DNA of 64,000 nucleotides from Zavarzinia compransoris (lineage in GTDB: Bacteria; Pseudomonadota; Alphaproteobacteria; Zavarziniales; Zavarziniaceae): assembly GCF_003173055.1 (NCBI RefSeq), contig NZ_QGLF01000002.1, positions 248,322 through 312,321 of the forward strand, written 5' to 3'. Below the pieces are notes generated by a model. It was given only the letters and a program-made list of their open reading frames with translations, searched no databases and was not told the origin of the DNA. Positions 48,473 to 57,415 of the stretch are shown here, in pieces. The position numbers were made by a program, and so were the translations under genes. Position 1 is the first letter of the stretch; each line of letters opens with the position of its first letter.

Positions 48473-49246
48473 ATGCCGGGCGTTGCTGCGGACTGGTACA
48501 AGGCGGCTGTTGCGGCGACGCCGGGTTTCGAAACCACGGGCGATCCCTACCTGGGCGTGGCCGGGGATTTCGACGGGATGGGCATCTCCTGCGGTGCCCT
48601 GCAATGGAACTTAGAACATCTTCAGGCGAAGTGGAAACCGGTTCGCCGTCCGAAGATGCGTAAAATCAAAGCGATAGAGCATGTTCGGAATGACCGTCAT
48701 TCCGAACATGTTCTAGGTTCCGGCAGTCTCCGGCCCATGGTGGTCGCCGTCGGCAAGGCCAAGGTCCAGGGCGCCATGCCCGACTTCGGCGCGCAGCTGT
48801 GGCAGGCCTGCACCGGCACTGTAAAGGCGGGCTTCACGATCGTGCGGGGCTGGCAGAAGGGGATCAAGCTCCAGGCCAAGCCCAGGGCGGAACTGCGGGC
48901 CCTGCTCGATCTCCCGGCGATGAGGGCCGAACAGGACAAGCGCTTCCAGGTGATCGCCAGCCGCGCCCTGGCCCAGGCCGAGCAATGGCACAAGGATGGC
49001 GGCGCCACGCCGGTGAGCAAGCGCCTGTTCTGCTGGTTCTTCGACCTGCTGACCCAGAACGGCGGGCTCGAATGGCGCAACAAGGCAAGCGCGGACCAGC
49101 TCGAACTGCTCTGCCTGTCCTATCTGCGCAGCGGCCTGTCGGATCCCAAGCGGCGCCATGTCGTGCTGAACCGCAAGGGTACGATCGCCATGGGCACCGG
49201 CTGGGTCAACGGCGGCCACTGGAATCTGACGGTTCTCAACGACTGA
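48473..49246 (+). CDS. Uncharacterised protein carrying an in-frame palindromic-element insertion
   Basis: A 257-residue frame. Residues 32-46 (DFDGMGISCGALQWN) and 82 onward (GSGSLRPMV) would be contiguous except for L47-L81, which derive from the element at 48612-48715; deleting 102 bp reads QWN-L-GSGSL. Downstream are RLFCWFFDLLTQNGGLEW and a C-terminal IAMGTGWVNGGHWNLTVLND. The DFDG-x-GIS-GALQWN start and the TQNGG segment remind me of lysozyme/chitosanase-like proteins found near phage and secretion loci, but I cannot confirm a family. It lies 10 bp upstream of the next gene, in one operon. Confidence 0.75.
   Translation: MPGVAADWYKAAVAATPGFETTGDPYLGVAGDFDGMGISCGALQWNLEHLQAKWKPVRRPKMRKIKAIEHVRNDRHSEHVLGSGSLRPMVVAVGKAKVQGAMPDFGAQLWQACTGTVKAGFTIVRGWQKGIKLQAKPRAELRALLDLPAMRAEQDKRFQVIASRALAQAEQWHKDGGATPVSKRLFCWFFDLLTQNGGLEWRNKASADQLELLCLSYLRSGLSDPKRRHVVLNRKGTIAMGTGWVNGGHWNLTVLND
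48612..48715. mobile_element. 104-bp TA-flanked palindromic element (MITE-like), copy B, inside a coding sequence
   Basis: The element runs from TAGAACAT to ATGTTCTA (inverted ends), with TA at both termini. The left half has an imperfect fold (CATCTTC/GAAGATG, GGCGAA/TTCGCC); a linker ATCAAAGCGATAGAG leads into a right hairpin with a perfect 14-bp stem (48680-48693/48697-48710) and 3-nt loop. Subtracting one TA leaves 102 bp, exactly 34 codons with no stop, in the frame of the host gene. Length, TA ends and layout match copy A. The interior resembles palindromic repeats I recall from rhizobial genomes. Confidence 0.85.
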
Positions 49247-49256
49247 GGAACTCGAC

Positions 49257-50207
49257 ATGGCGGACGATCGAGCGGGGGAGCAAGGGGACAAGACGCTCAG
49301 GGGACAAGGGGCGCCCCTGGTGCTGTGGCAGGACTACAAGAAGAACCTGCTCGTCCTCCTCGACCGGCTGAAACCGCCCGATGCGGCCGACACGCCGGAG
49401 CAGGCGAAGATCAGGGCGCTGCTGGAGGCGGAAAGCTCGGCAGGCAGCTGGGTCAAGCTCAACGAGGCGGAATTGAGGCTGACCGCGCTGCTGCCGCCGG
49501 AAGACGTCAACGCCGAATTCATCCGCCGCGGCGCCGAGGCGCAGGCCCTGATCCCGCCGCTGCCGGCCGTCGTGCCCCTGCAGGCGGCCTTCGCCCCGGC
49601 CGCGGCGGCGGAGCGGCGGGCCCTGCTGCTGCGGCTGGTCCAGGACCTGCACCTGCATTACGAGCGCCGCCGCCTGGACCGGGCGACCCGGAAGGCGGCC
49701 GCCAATCACCTGAACAATTCGGGGATGGCGGTCATCATCGTCATTTTCTTCGGCATCGGCGTGCTGCTTTGCTGGAACGACGCCGAGCGCGTGGCCAGGT
49801 TCCACCCCTTCTTCGTCGTCTTCGCCGGGATCATCGGGGCTTATTTCTCGCGGCTGATCGATTTTCAGTCGCGCCTGCGCACTTTGGACTACTACACCAT
49901 CCAGCTCGATTTCGCGCCCTCGCGCCTCGTCTCGCGGGCGACCACCGGGGCGATCGGCGCCCTCGTGCTCTATTGGCTGATCGGCAGCGGCCTGCTGGGC
50001 GGCGGCATCTTCCCCGAGGCGACGATGGCGAACCTGTGGAAATTCGTCGCGCTGGACAGCGGGCAGACGGTCGGGCTGCCCACGGTCGATTTCTTCAAGC
50101 TGATGATCTGGTCGGTCCTGGCCGGTTTCTCCGAGCGCCTGGTGCCGACGCAGTTGAGCGCCCTCGAGGTCCGCGCAGCCGGAAAACCCAAGGAAAACGG
50201 GCGATAG
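49257..50207 (+). CDS. Uncharacterised multi-pass membrane protein
   Basis: A 316-residue protein. The N-terminal 150 residues are soluble and helix-rich. From about 155 there are four hydrophobic segments (MAVIIVIFFGIGVLLCW, PFFVVFAGIIGAYFSRL, ATTGAIGALVLYWLIGSGLL, and LMIWSVLAGFSERLVP near the end). The conserved-looking GFSERLVPTQLSAL terminus recurs in many uncharacterised bacterial membrane proteins. It is the second gene of the operon with the palindromic-element gene. Confidence 0.7.
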   Translation: MADDRAGEQGDKTLRGQGAPLVLWQDYKKNLLVLLDRLKPPDAADTPEQAKIRALLEAESSAGSWVKLNEAELRLTALLPPEDVNAEFIRRGAEAQALIPPLPAVVPLQAAFAPAAAAERRALLLRLVQDLHLHYERRRLDRATRKAAANHLNNSGMAVIIVIFFGIGVLLCWNDAERVARFHPFFVVFAGIIGAYFSRLIDFQSRLRTLDYYTIQLDFAPSRLVSRATTGAIGALVLYWLIGSGLLGGGIFPEATMANLWKFVALDSGQTVGLPTVDFFKLMIWSVLAGFSERLVPTQLSALEVRAAGKPKENGR

Positions 50208-50244
50208 AGCCCCCGCCCGGCAGGGCAGGGGCCCGAGCGCGCGG

Positions 50245-52143
50245 TCACGCCACCGCGCGCACCATGACCTCGGACAGGCGCCGGGCGAAGGCGGCGGGGT
50301 CGGACGGGGCTTCGCCTTCGACGATGCGGGCCTGATCGAGCAGGAGATGGGCGGCATCGTCCAGCGCATCGACCGCGCCGTCGCCCTCGGCCCGGGCGGC
50401 CAGCGCCTTGACCAGCGGATGGCGCGGGTTGATCTCGAGGATGCGGGCCTCGTCCGGGGCGGCATCCCGGCCGCGGGCGGCGCGCATCAGGCGGGCGAGA
50501 TGCATGTCCATGTCGCCGGCAGCGGCGACGAGGCAGACCGGGCTGTCGGTCAGGCGCTTGGAGACGCGGACATCCTTCACCGCTTCGCCCAGGGCCAGCT
50601 TGGCCGCGGCGATCAGGCTGGCGATGGCGCCTTCCGGCGCATCCTCGCCCTTGCGCTCGTCCTCGGCCGCCGGGATCTGGCTGAGGTCGATGTCGCCCCG
50701 GGTCACGGACTGGAAGGGCTTGCCCTCCCAGTCGAGGCCGGTGCCGGTCCAGAAATCGTCGATCGGGTCGGACAGCAGCAGCACTTCGATGTCCCGGGCC
50801 TTGAAGGCTTCGAGCTGCGGCGAGCGGGCGACGGTGGCGGCATCGCCGGTGATGAAATAGAGCGCGGTCTGGTTCGGGCGCATGCGGGCGGCGTATTCCG
50901 CCAGGGTGACGGTCTCGTCGCCCGACTTGGTGGTCTTGAAGCGGGCGAGCTTCAGGATCTGTTCCCGGCGCTCGAAATCCTCGTACAGCCCTTCCTTCAG
51001 GACCGGGCCGAAGGCATCCCAGAAGGTCTTGAAGCCGTCGTCGCCGGCGCGCTTCTCCAGTTCCGACAGGATCTTCTTCACCAGGCCCGAGCGGATCTTC
51101 GCGGTCAGCGGGCTTTCCTGCAGCATCTCGCGCGAGATGTTGAGGGGCAGGTCGGCGGAATCGACGATGCCCTTCACGAAGCGCAGATAGCCGGGCAGCA
51201 GCGCCTCGCAGCTGTCGGTGATGAAGACCCGGCGGACATAGAGTTTCAGCCGGCTTTCGCGCTTGGGATCGAACAGGTCGAAGGGGCGGGTGCCGGGAAT
51301 GAACAGAAGCCCGGTATATTCGATCGTGCCCTCGGCCTTCCAATGGATGGTGGCCCAGGGCTCGTCCGCCGCATGGCCGGCGTGGCGGTAGAATTCCGCA
51401 TATTGCTCGGCCGTGATTTCCGATTTCGGCCGGGTCCAGAGGGCGGAGGCGCTGTTCAGCGTCTCGTCTTCCTTCTGCTCCCCATCCGTCTGCGCCTCGT
51501 CGGCCTCCGCCTTCAGGATCACGGGCAGGGCGATATGGTCGGAATAGGTCTTCACGATCCGCTTCAGGCGCCAGGCGTCGAGGAATTCATCCTCGCCCTC
51601 GCGCAGCCGCAGGGTGACCGTGGTGCCGCGCCCGGCCCGCGTCGCCGGCTTCAGGCGGTAGGTGCCGGCGCCGTCCGATTCCCACGACCAGGCTTCGTCG
51701 CTGCCGGCCCGGCGCGACACCACCTCGACCGCTTCGGCGACCATGAAGACGGAATAGAAGCCGACGCCGAAACGGCCGATCAGGCTGACGTCGCTGGCGG
51801 CGTCGCCCGACAGTTGCTCGACGAAGGCGGAGGTGCCGGAACGGGCGATGGTGCCGAGATTGGCGATCAGCTCGTCCTTCGACATGCCGATGCCGTTGTC
51901 GGCGATGGTCAGGGTGCGGGCGTCCTTGGCGAGCGAGATTTCGACCCGGAAATTGGGGTCGTCGGCGGTCAAGGCCGGCTCGGTCAGGGCGGCGTAGCGC
52001 AGCTTGTCGCAGGCGTCGGAAGCGTTGGAAATCAGTTCGCGGAGGAAGATTTCCTTCTCCGAATAGACCGAATGCACCATCAGGTGCAGGAGGCGCGCCA
52101 CCTCCGCTTCGAAGCCGCGGGTTTCGATGCTTTCAGCCGTCAT
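50245..52143 (-). CDS. htpG: Molecular chaperone HtpG (Hsp90)
   Basis: A 632-residue cytosolic ATP-dependent chaperone dimer. The GHKL ATPase motifs are present: IFLRELISNASDACDKLRY, DNGIGMSKDEL, and GRFGVGFYSVFMVA. The middle-domain motif LPLNISREMLQ follows. The start at 52143 (MTAESIETRGFEAEV) is the family start. It is convergent with the membrane protein gene and begins far from the DUF4340 gene. Confidence 0.97.
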   Translation of the reverse strand: MTAESIETRGFEAEVARLLHLMVHSVYSEKEIFLRELISNASDACDKLRYAALTEPALTADDPNFRVEISLAKDARTLTIADNGIGMSKDELIANLGTIARSGTSAFVEQLSGDAASDVSLIGRFGVGFYSVFMVAEAVEVVSRRAGSDEAWSWESDGAGTYRLKPATRAGRGTTVTLRLREGEDEFLDAWRLKRIVKTYSDHIALPVILKAEADEAQTDGEQKEDETLNSASALWTRPKSEITAEQYAEFYRHAGHAADEPWATIHWKAEGTIEYTGLLFIPGTRPFDLFDPKRESRLKLYVRRVFITDSCEALLPGYLRFVKGIVDSADLPLNISREMLQESPLTAKIRSGLVKKILSELEKRAGDDGFKTFWDAFGPVLKEGLYEDFERREQILKLARFKTTKSGDETVTLAEYAARMRPNQTALYFITGDAATVARSPQLEAFKARDIEVLLLSDPIDDFWTGTGLDWEGKPFQSVTRGDIDLSQIPAAEDERKGEDAPEGAIASLIAAAKLALGEAVKDVRVSKRLTDSPVCLVAAAGDMDMHLARLMRAARGRDAAPDEARILEINPRHPLVKALAARAEGDGAVDALDDAAHLLLDQARIVEGEAPSDPAAFARRLSEVMVRAVA

Positions 52144-52232
52144 TTGCTCTGTGCCTCGGTTCAATGCCGTGATCCGCGTTCGATATAGGAAAGCCCCCCC
52201 GCCCTTCAAGGGCGAAGGGGCCCCCTCTCGCC

Positions 52233-53405
52233 CTATTGCGCGGGCGGCTGGGGCATCTCCGGCAGGGCCGGGAGCGCGGGCACCGGTGTCGCGCCCGGCG
52301 GGGTGGAGGCCGCGGGGGCGGGCTTCGGCTCCGACAGGTCCTTGGCCTCGGGCGTCAGGTCGATCACCCGGGTGCCGTCGATCCGGTAGCGCCAGCCCGC
52401 GGTGCGGGCGGTGATGGCGCCCGCCTCGGCCTTCACCGTCTCGGCATCCTTCAGCAGGGGCTGGCCGTCCGGGCCGGCGGGGGCGCCGGCGTCCTTGGCC
52501 GCGGCACCCGCTTCGGGATCGAAGCGGGCGGCGATGGTGGCCCAGCCCTGGCCGTCGATCGAGGTCAGGTCCAGGGTCAGGACCAGGCCGTCGAAGGTTT
52601 CATAGACCACGGTGGCCAGCGGCTTGCCCGGGTCTTCCGCCGCCTTGCGGACATCGTCCAGGGTCAGATAGGTGGCGGCGACGGCGAGCGCCCCGATGCG
52701 CCCGCTCTTCGGGCTGGCGGCGGCCGGGTCGATGCCTTCGACGGTGAAGCTGTCGCTCGCCTTCGGGCGCGTGATGCGGACGGTCTGGCCGTCCCGGGTG
52801 ACGGTGGCGCGCCGGAAGCGGTCGGGGGCGATGACCAGCAATTCGCGGTCCAGCCAGACGGCGGCCTGGCGTTCCAGGCGGAGGTCCGCCTCCGCCTCCC
52901 ACGAGGAGGCCTCGCCCACCAGGCGGACGAATTGGCGCGGCACCTTGGTGGCGCCCATCACCTCGCTCGGCCGGCCCACGATGAGATCGGCGCGGATGAC
53001 CCCGGCCCCGTCCTTCACGGTCAGGCGCAACCCGCGGGTGCCGGGGGCGATATCCTCGACGTCGAGAAAGCGGTAGCGCTCGGGCTTCGCCGTCTTCGGC
53101 TCGATCGCCTTCATGTCGGCCAGGGCGACGAGGAGGCGCTGGACCCGGCCGAAATCGACCGGATAGCCGCCCCGCTCGGGCAATATCCAGCGCTCGCCCG
53201 CGTCGCGCTGCAGGGTGAAGCTGCCCTCGGCGCCGGTCAGGGTGATGGTGGCGACATCGTTCAGGCGGGCCTTCAGGTCGGGCAGCAGGGGCCGGCCCGA
53301 GAGGTCGGCGGCGGTGGTGCGAACCCGTTCGACGACCAGCCACGCCCCGGCGAGGCCGAGAACGATGGTGAGGCCGAGCAGGATGGCCAGGGTGGAGCGG
53401 CGCAT
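52233..53405 (-). CDS. DUF4340 domain-containing protein
   Basis: A 390-residue protein with an N-terminal membrane anchor (LAILLGLTIVLGLAGAWLVV) and a periplasmic DUF4340 domain starting with PDLKARLNDVATITLTG. It usually follows the GldG-like gene as here and is thought to act with the ABC complex. The C-terminus is low-complexity, proline-rich (about 340-390). It lies 13 bp after the GldG-like gene. Confidence 0.88.
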   Translation of the reverse strand: MRRSTLAILLGLTIVLGLAGAWLVVERVRTTAADLSGRPLLPDLKARLNDVATITLTGAEGSFTLQRDAGERWILPERGGYPVDFGRVQRLLVALADMKAIEPKTAKPERYRFLDVEDIAPGTRGLRLTVKDGAGVIRADLIVGRPSEVMGATKVPRQFVRLVGEASSWEAEADLRLERQAAVWLDRELLVIAPDRFRRATVTRDGQTVRITRPKASDSFTVEGIDPAAASPKSGRIGALAVAATYLTLDDVRKAAEDPGKPLATVVYETFDGLVLTLDLTSIDGQGWATIAARFDPEAGAAAKDAGAPAGPDGQPLLKDAETVKAEAGAITARTAGWRYRIDGTRVIDLTPEAKDLSEPKPAPAASTPPGATPVPALPALPEMPQPPAQ

Positions 53406-53418
53406 GGGGATCAGGCTC

Positions 53419-55353
53419 CTAGTTCACGCCCCGCCGCAGCCGGCGGCGGCGCAGCCGGACGAGCGAGAGCAGGAAGGCGGCGGCGGCGACGGCCAGCGGC
53501 ACCAGGCCGATGTTGATGAAGCGCAGCCGGGCCTGGAGATTGTTGATATCGACCTCGAGGTTGCGCTGGACGTCGCGCAATTCGCGCCGCGTCGCCGCCA
53601 CCTCGGCCCTGGCGTCGGCCAGTGCCTTTTCCGTCTCGACCGAGACGATGGCGCCGTTAGCACCGGTCGGGCGGGATTGGCGCAGTTCCGCGATGCGGGC
53701 CTCGGTCGCTTCCAGCTTCGCCCTCAGTTCCTGGCTGCGGGCCATGAACTTCTGTTCCGCCGCCCGCTTCAGGTCGTTGATGACGGCGAAGGGCCGGCTG
53801 GCCGGGGCGCGGCCGCGGATGGCGATGAGGTCGCCGGAACCGGACAGGTTCTCGACCGCATTGACGATGAAATTGCCGTTGTCGGCCAGCGGCACCACGG
53901 TGCGGCTTGCGCCCTGGCCGTTTTCCTGGACCCACAGGCGGTCGTCGATCACGTCCGCATCGGCGATCAGCACGACATTGATCGGCGCTGCCGATTGTTT
54001 CAGGGGTGCCCGCTCGGCGGCGCCGAAGGCCGGCGTCGCCCCGGCGGCGGTCGGGTTCGGGGCCTGGGTGCCCTCGGTCTTGGGCGCGCCCTCGGGGAAG
54101 GCGGAGGCGGCGGTGCCGGTGATCCGGGCCGCCAGCACGAAGCTCTTGTCCTCCGGCTTGAACAGGCGGGCGAGGTCTTCCGGATTGCCGGTGGTGCGCA
54201 CCGTCATCGGATCGAAGACGCCGGCCCGGACCGAGGTGGTGACCAGCGGCTCCACGTTCGTGGCGGCGCCCTCCAGCTTCTGGATGTGGCCGGGGGTCGC
54301 GAACAGGACTTCCGACAGGCTGGCGGTGACGATATCGGTCGCATTCATCCGCTCGCGCCCGGCGCGCAGCCAGACGAGGTAGTCGAGCGGGCGGCGGCTG
54401 CCGGGCACGGTGACCTTGGTCGCCATCTCGGCATCGCCGATCACCTGCTGGGGATCGATCTTCACCCCCCAGCCGGCCAGCAGCGGATCGAGGCTGGACG
54501 CCATCTGCGGCGGGCCGCCCTGGGGCGGGCCCTGGGCCGCGACCTCGGCATTCGGATCGACCAGGACCACCGCCTTGCCGCCGGCCATCATGAACTGGTC
54601 GACGGCATAGAGCTGCTGCGGCGTCAGCTTGGGCGGATGGGCGATCAGCAGCATGTCGATATGGGCGCCGATCTCGACGAAATCGGGCGACATCATGCGG
54701 ACGTCGTAGAGATCGGCCAATTGGCTGTAGACCGCGAAGGGATGGGACTGGCCGCGCAGCGCCGCCATCGGCCCGCCGAAGCCGACGTCGAGCGGCAGGG
54801 CGGAAATGACGGCGAGCACCGGCTTCTTTTCCGCGGTCAGGGCGACCACCATCTTGGCGAGGTCGTATTCGAGGAAATTCTCCCGGTCGGGCGTGATCAC
54901 GGGCATCACTTCCCGCCCGCCGATCGGCCCGGTGCCGACCAGGCCGAAGTAGAAGGCTTCGCCGGACGGCGTGTCGTTGCCGTTGATGCCGGCGGCGACC
55001 GCCTCGTCCTCGGCGGTCGTATAGGGGATGGGATCGATGATCTCGATCCGGATATTGCCGTGGCCGGCGCGGCGGAAACTGTCCAGAAGCTCGGTCACCC
55101 GGGTGGCGAAAGTCTTGATCGCCGGGAACTGGTTGGACAGCGCCGCCGAGTGATAGAGGCGTAGCGTGACCGGCTCGTCCAGCTTGTCGAGGATGGCTTC
55201 GGTGCCTGCCGACAGGGTGTAGAGCCGGTTCTCGGTCAGGTCCAGGCGCCAGCCCGGGAAGCCGACCTGGGCGATCAGGTTCACGGCGAGGAACAGGGCG
55301 GCGATCAGCGCCAGGGCGGCGCCGCCGGCGAAACGGACGTTGCGGGACGCCAT
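53419..55353 (-). CDS. gldG: GldG-family ABC transporter auxiliary protein
   Basis: A 644-residue protein. An N-terminal helix (GGAALALIAALFLAVNLIA) precedes the ABC_transp_aux domain with DLTENRLYTLSAGTEAILDKL, VTLRLYHS and DPNAEVAAQGP. A late coiled coil (about 535-600, KFMARSQELRAKLEATEARI ... REL) and a C-terminal membrane helix (LVPLAVAAAAFLLSLVRLRR) complete it. It belongs to the gliding-type ABC complex with the next two genes. It overlaps none of them; spacing is a few bases. Confidence 0.88.
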   Translation of the reverse strand: MASRNVRFAGGAALALIAALFLAVNLIAQVGFPGWRLDLTENRLYTLSAGTEAILDKLDEPVTLRLYHSAALSNQFPAIKTFATRVTELLDSFRRAGHGNIRIEIIDPIPYTTAEDEAVAAGINGNDTPSGEAFYFGLVGTGPIGGREVMPVITPDRENFLEYDLAKMVVALTAEKKPVLAVISALPLDVGFGGPMAALRGQSHPFAVYSQLADLYDVRMMSPDFVEIGAHIDMLLIAHPPKLTPQQLYAVDQFMMAGGKAVVLVDPNAEVAAQGPPQGGPPQMASSLDPLLAGWGVKIDPQQVIGDAEMATKVTVPGSRRPLDYLVWLRAGRERMNATDIVTASLSEVLFATPGHIQKLEGAATNVEPLVTTSVRAGVFDPMTVRTTGNPEDLARLFKPEDKSFVLAARITGTAASAFPEGAPKTEGTQAPNPTAAGATPAFGAAERAPLKQSAAPINVVLIADADVIDDRLWVQENGQGASRTVVPLADNGNFIVNAVENLSGSGDLIAIRGRAPASRPFAVINDLKRAAEQKFMARSQELRAKLEATEARIAELRQSRPTGANGAIVSVETEKALADARAEVAATRRELRDVQRNLEVDINNLQARLRFINIGLVPLAVAAAAFLLSLVRLRRRRLRRGVN

Positions 55354-55354
55354 C

Positions 55355-56089
55355 TCAGGACGCCTTCTTCATGTCGATGACGACGGCATTGGCGCCGAGG
55401 GCGGCGATGATCAGCGTGGCGAAGAAGACGATGTCCTTCGCCTCGATCACGCCGGCGACGATGCCGTTGAAATGGGTGAGGAACGAGAAGGAGGCGATCG
55501 TGTCGATGATCGCCTGGGGCGCCCAGCCGCTGAAGGCGTCGAGCACCATGGGCGCGCCCGAGGCGGTGAACAGGAACAGGACGACGACCGTCAGCACGAA
55601 GGCGACCACCTGGTTCCGCGTCGCCGCCGACAGGCACGAGCCGACCGCGAGATAGGCCCCGGCCATCAGGAACGAGCCGATGTAACCGGCAAGGATCACG
55701 CCGTTGTCGGGCCGGCCCAGGTAGTTGACGGTGAACCACATGGGCGCGGTCAGGGCCAGCGCGATGCCGGTGAAGGCCCAGGCGGCCAGGAACTTGCCGA
55801 TGATGGCGGCGGCCAGCGGCACCGGCAGGGTGAGCAGGAGTTCGATCGTGCCGCTTTTCCGCTCCTCCGCCCAGAGGCGCATGGCGATGGCGGGGATCAG
55901 GAACAGGTAAAGCCAGGGGTGGAACGAGAAGAACGGCACCAGGTCGGCCTCGCCCCGGTCGAAGAAATTGCCGACATAGAAGGTGAAGATGCCGGTCAGG
56001 AACAGGAAGACGATGATGAAGACATAGGCGAGCGGGGTGGCGAAGTAACCCGCCAATTCGCGCCGCGCGATGGTCATGGTGGCGCTCAT
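55355..56089 (-). CDS. gldF: ABC transporter permease (GldF-like)
   Basis: A 244-residue permease with six hydrophobic helices. Family features include ARRELAGYFATPLAYVFI near the N-terminus and EERKSGTIELLLTLPV, the typical loop of ABC-2-type permeases of the GldF/NosY group. It overlaps the ATPase gene by 4 nt (ATGA). Confidence 0.9.
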   Translation of the reverse strand: MSATMTIARRELAGYFATPLAYVFIIVFLFLTGIFTFYVGNFFDRGEADLVPFFSFHPWLYLFLIPAIAMRLWAEERKSGTIELLLTLPVPLAAAIIGKFLAAWAFTGIALALTAPMWFTVNYLGRPDNGVILAGYIGSFLMAGAYLAVGSCLSAATRNQVVAFVLTVVVLFLFTASGAPMVLDAFSGWAPQAIIDTIASFSFLTHFNGIVAGVIEAKDIVFFATLIIAALGANAVVIDMKKAS

Positions 56090-57075
56090 GCCCGGGTCTC
56101 CGGCTGCTGGGGGGCGCTGCGCCGCGCGTCGCTGCTGGTCAGCGCGCGGAAGACGTCGTCGAGACGCCCATGGTCGACGGTCAGGGTTTCGATGGCGATG
56201 CCGGTCTGGCGCAGGCGCGCCGCCACCCCTTCGAGGATCGGGGCATGGTCGCGCGGCAGCACCAGGAAATCCCGGCCCGCCCGCCCGCCTTCGGGCAGCA
56301 CCACGCGGGCGACGCCGGCCACGTCGGCCAGGCGCGCGGCAAGGTCGGGCACCGCATTGGCAAGGCCGATGCGCACCGCATTGTGTTCCGGCGCGCGGGC
56401 GACCAGGTCCTGGGGCGTGCCGTCGGCGACGACGCGGCCGCGGTCGATGATCACGGCCCGGCTGCACACCGCCTCGACCTCTTCGAGGATATGGGTCGAG
56501 ACGACGATCGCCTTGTCCGGCGCCATGCGCCGGATCAGGTTCCGCACCTCGTGCTTCTGGTTGGGGTCCAGGCCGTCGGTCGGCTCGTCCAGGATCAGGC
56601 AGGGCGGGTCGTGCAGGATGGCGCCGGCCAGGCCGACGCGTCGCTTGAAGCCCTTGGACAGGGTCTCGATCGGCTGGTCCAGCACGCCGTCGAGCTGGAT
56701 CTCGTCGACCACCTGGGCGAGGCGGCGGTGCAGGTCGGCGCCCCGCAGCTTGCGCACCCGGCCGAGGAATTCGAGGAAGCCCCGGGGCGTCATGTCGCCA
56801 TAGGCCGGCGCCCCTTCGGGCAGGTAGCCCAGCGCCTCTTTCGCGGCCAGCGGCCGGCGTTCGACGTCATGGCCGGCGATCGAGACGCGGCCGCGCGTCG
56901 GGGTCAGGAAGCCCGCGGCCATCTTCATCGTCGTCGACTTGCCCGCGCCGTTCGGGCCGAGGAAGCCGAGGACCTCGCCCCGGCCCACGGCAAAGCCGAC
57001 ACCGTCGACCGCCGTGAAGGGCCCGAAGCGTTTCACCAGATCCACGATTTCGATCATGGGTGCTGCCGCTGTCAT
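56086..57075 (-). CDS. gldA: ABC transporter ATP-binding protein (GldA-like)
   Basis: A 329-residue ABC ATPase with Walker A FLGPNGAGKSTTM, Q-loop LGYLPEGAPAYGDMTPR, signature LSKGFKRRVGLA, Walker B CLILDEPTDGLDPNQ and switch VVSTHILEE. The C-terminal extension after about residue 220 is a DUF4162-like domain. First gene of the operon (ATPase, permease, GldG-like, DUF4340), with a palindrome upstream at 57160-57175. Confidence 0.9.
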   Translation of the reverse strand: MTAAAPMIEIVDLVKRFGPFTAVDGVGFAVGRGEVLGFLGPNGAGKSTTMKMAAGFLTPTRGRVSIAGHDVERRPLAAKEALGYLPEGAPAYGDMTPRGFLEFLGRVRKLRGADLHRRLAQVVDEIQLDGVLDQPIETLSKGFKRRVGLAGAILHDPPCLILDEPTDGLDPNQKHEVRNLIRRMAPDKAIVVSTHILEEVEAVCSRAVIIDRGRVVADGTPQDLVARAPEHNAVRIGLANAVPDLAARLADVAGVARVVLPEGGRAGRDFLVLPRDHAPILEGVAARLRQTGIAIETLTVDHGRLDDVFRALTSSDARRSAPQQPETRA

Positions 57076-57159
57076 CTCGATCCGATCTTCCGTCCTGCCT
57101 CCCGCCCCGGGCCCGAGTCCCGAAGGGTGCGACAAGCTAGGGGCCAAGGCGCGGGGGAT

Positions 57160-57175
57160 CAAGCGGGAACGCTTG
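57160..57175. promoter_or_regulatory. Palindrome upstream of the ABC operon
   Basis: CAAGCG-GGAA-CGCTTG is a perfect 6-bp inverted repeat with a 4-bp centre, about 85-100 bp upstream of the ATPase start; an unassigned regulator site is possible. Confidence 0.3.
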
Positions 57176-57267
57176 TGCACTGCCGCGAAAACCGCGGCTT
57201 TTCAGGTATTTCGGGGGAAATCGGGGGGTGGTCCGGTGGGCCGGAAGCGGGGGCCCCGGACAGGGGC

Positions 57268-57333
57268 GGGCCCGACCGAACGGCAGGAAGGGGGCTGGGG
57301 GCTAGGGGGTCTTCCTGACATCCGGTCGGGCCC
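57268..57333. repeat. Nested inverted repeat (11-bp outer, 6-bp inner arms)
   Basis: GGGCCCGACCG (57268-57278) pairs with CGGTCGGGCCC (57323-57333), and inside it AGGAAG (57285-57290) pairs with CTTCCT (57311-57316) around a G-rich loop. No T-run follows on either strand. It could be a transcriptional hairpin or an eroded element. Confidence 0.5.
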
Positions 57334-57415
57334 TGGTGTTGAGGACCAACGCTGGTGAAGATGCCGCCCCATTCTGTCCGCCGAAGGGCCGAATTTGGGC
57401 GAAACGGTGGCGGCC

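Larger units (their letters stand above)
57076..57415. other. Intergenic region upstream of the gliding-type ABC operon
   Basis: This 340-bp stretch has no credible gene. It holds a palindrome CAAGCG-GGAA-CGCTTG at 57160-57175, a small GC hairpin followed by TTTT at 57182-57202 (plus strand), and a larger nested inverted repeat at 57268-57333. It probably carries the promoter of the ABC operon and the remnant 3' flank of the patatin-like pseudogene. Confidence 0.4.
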
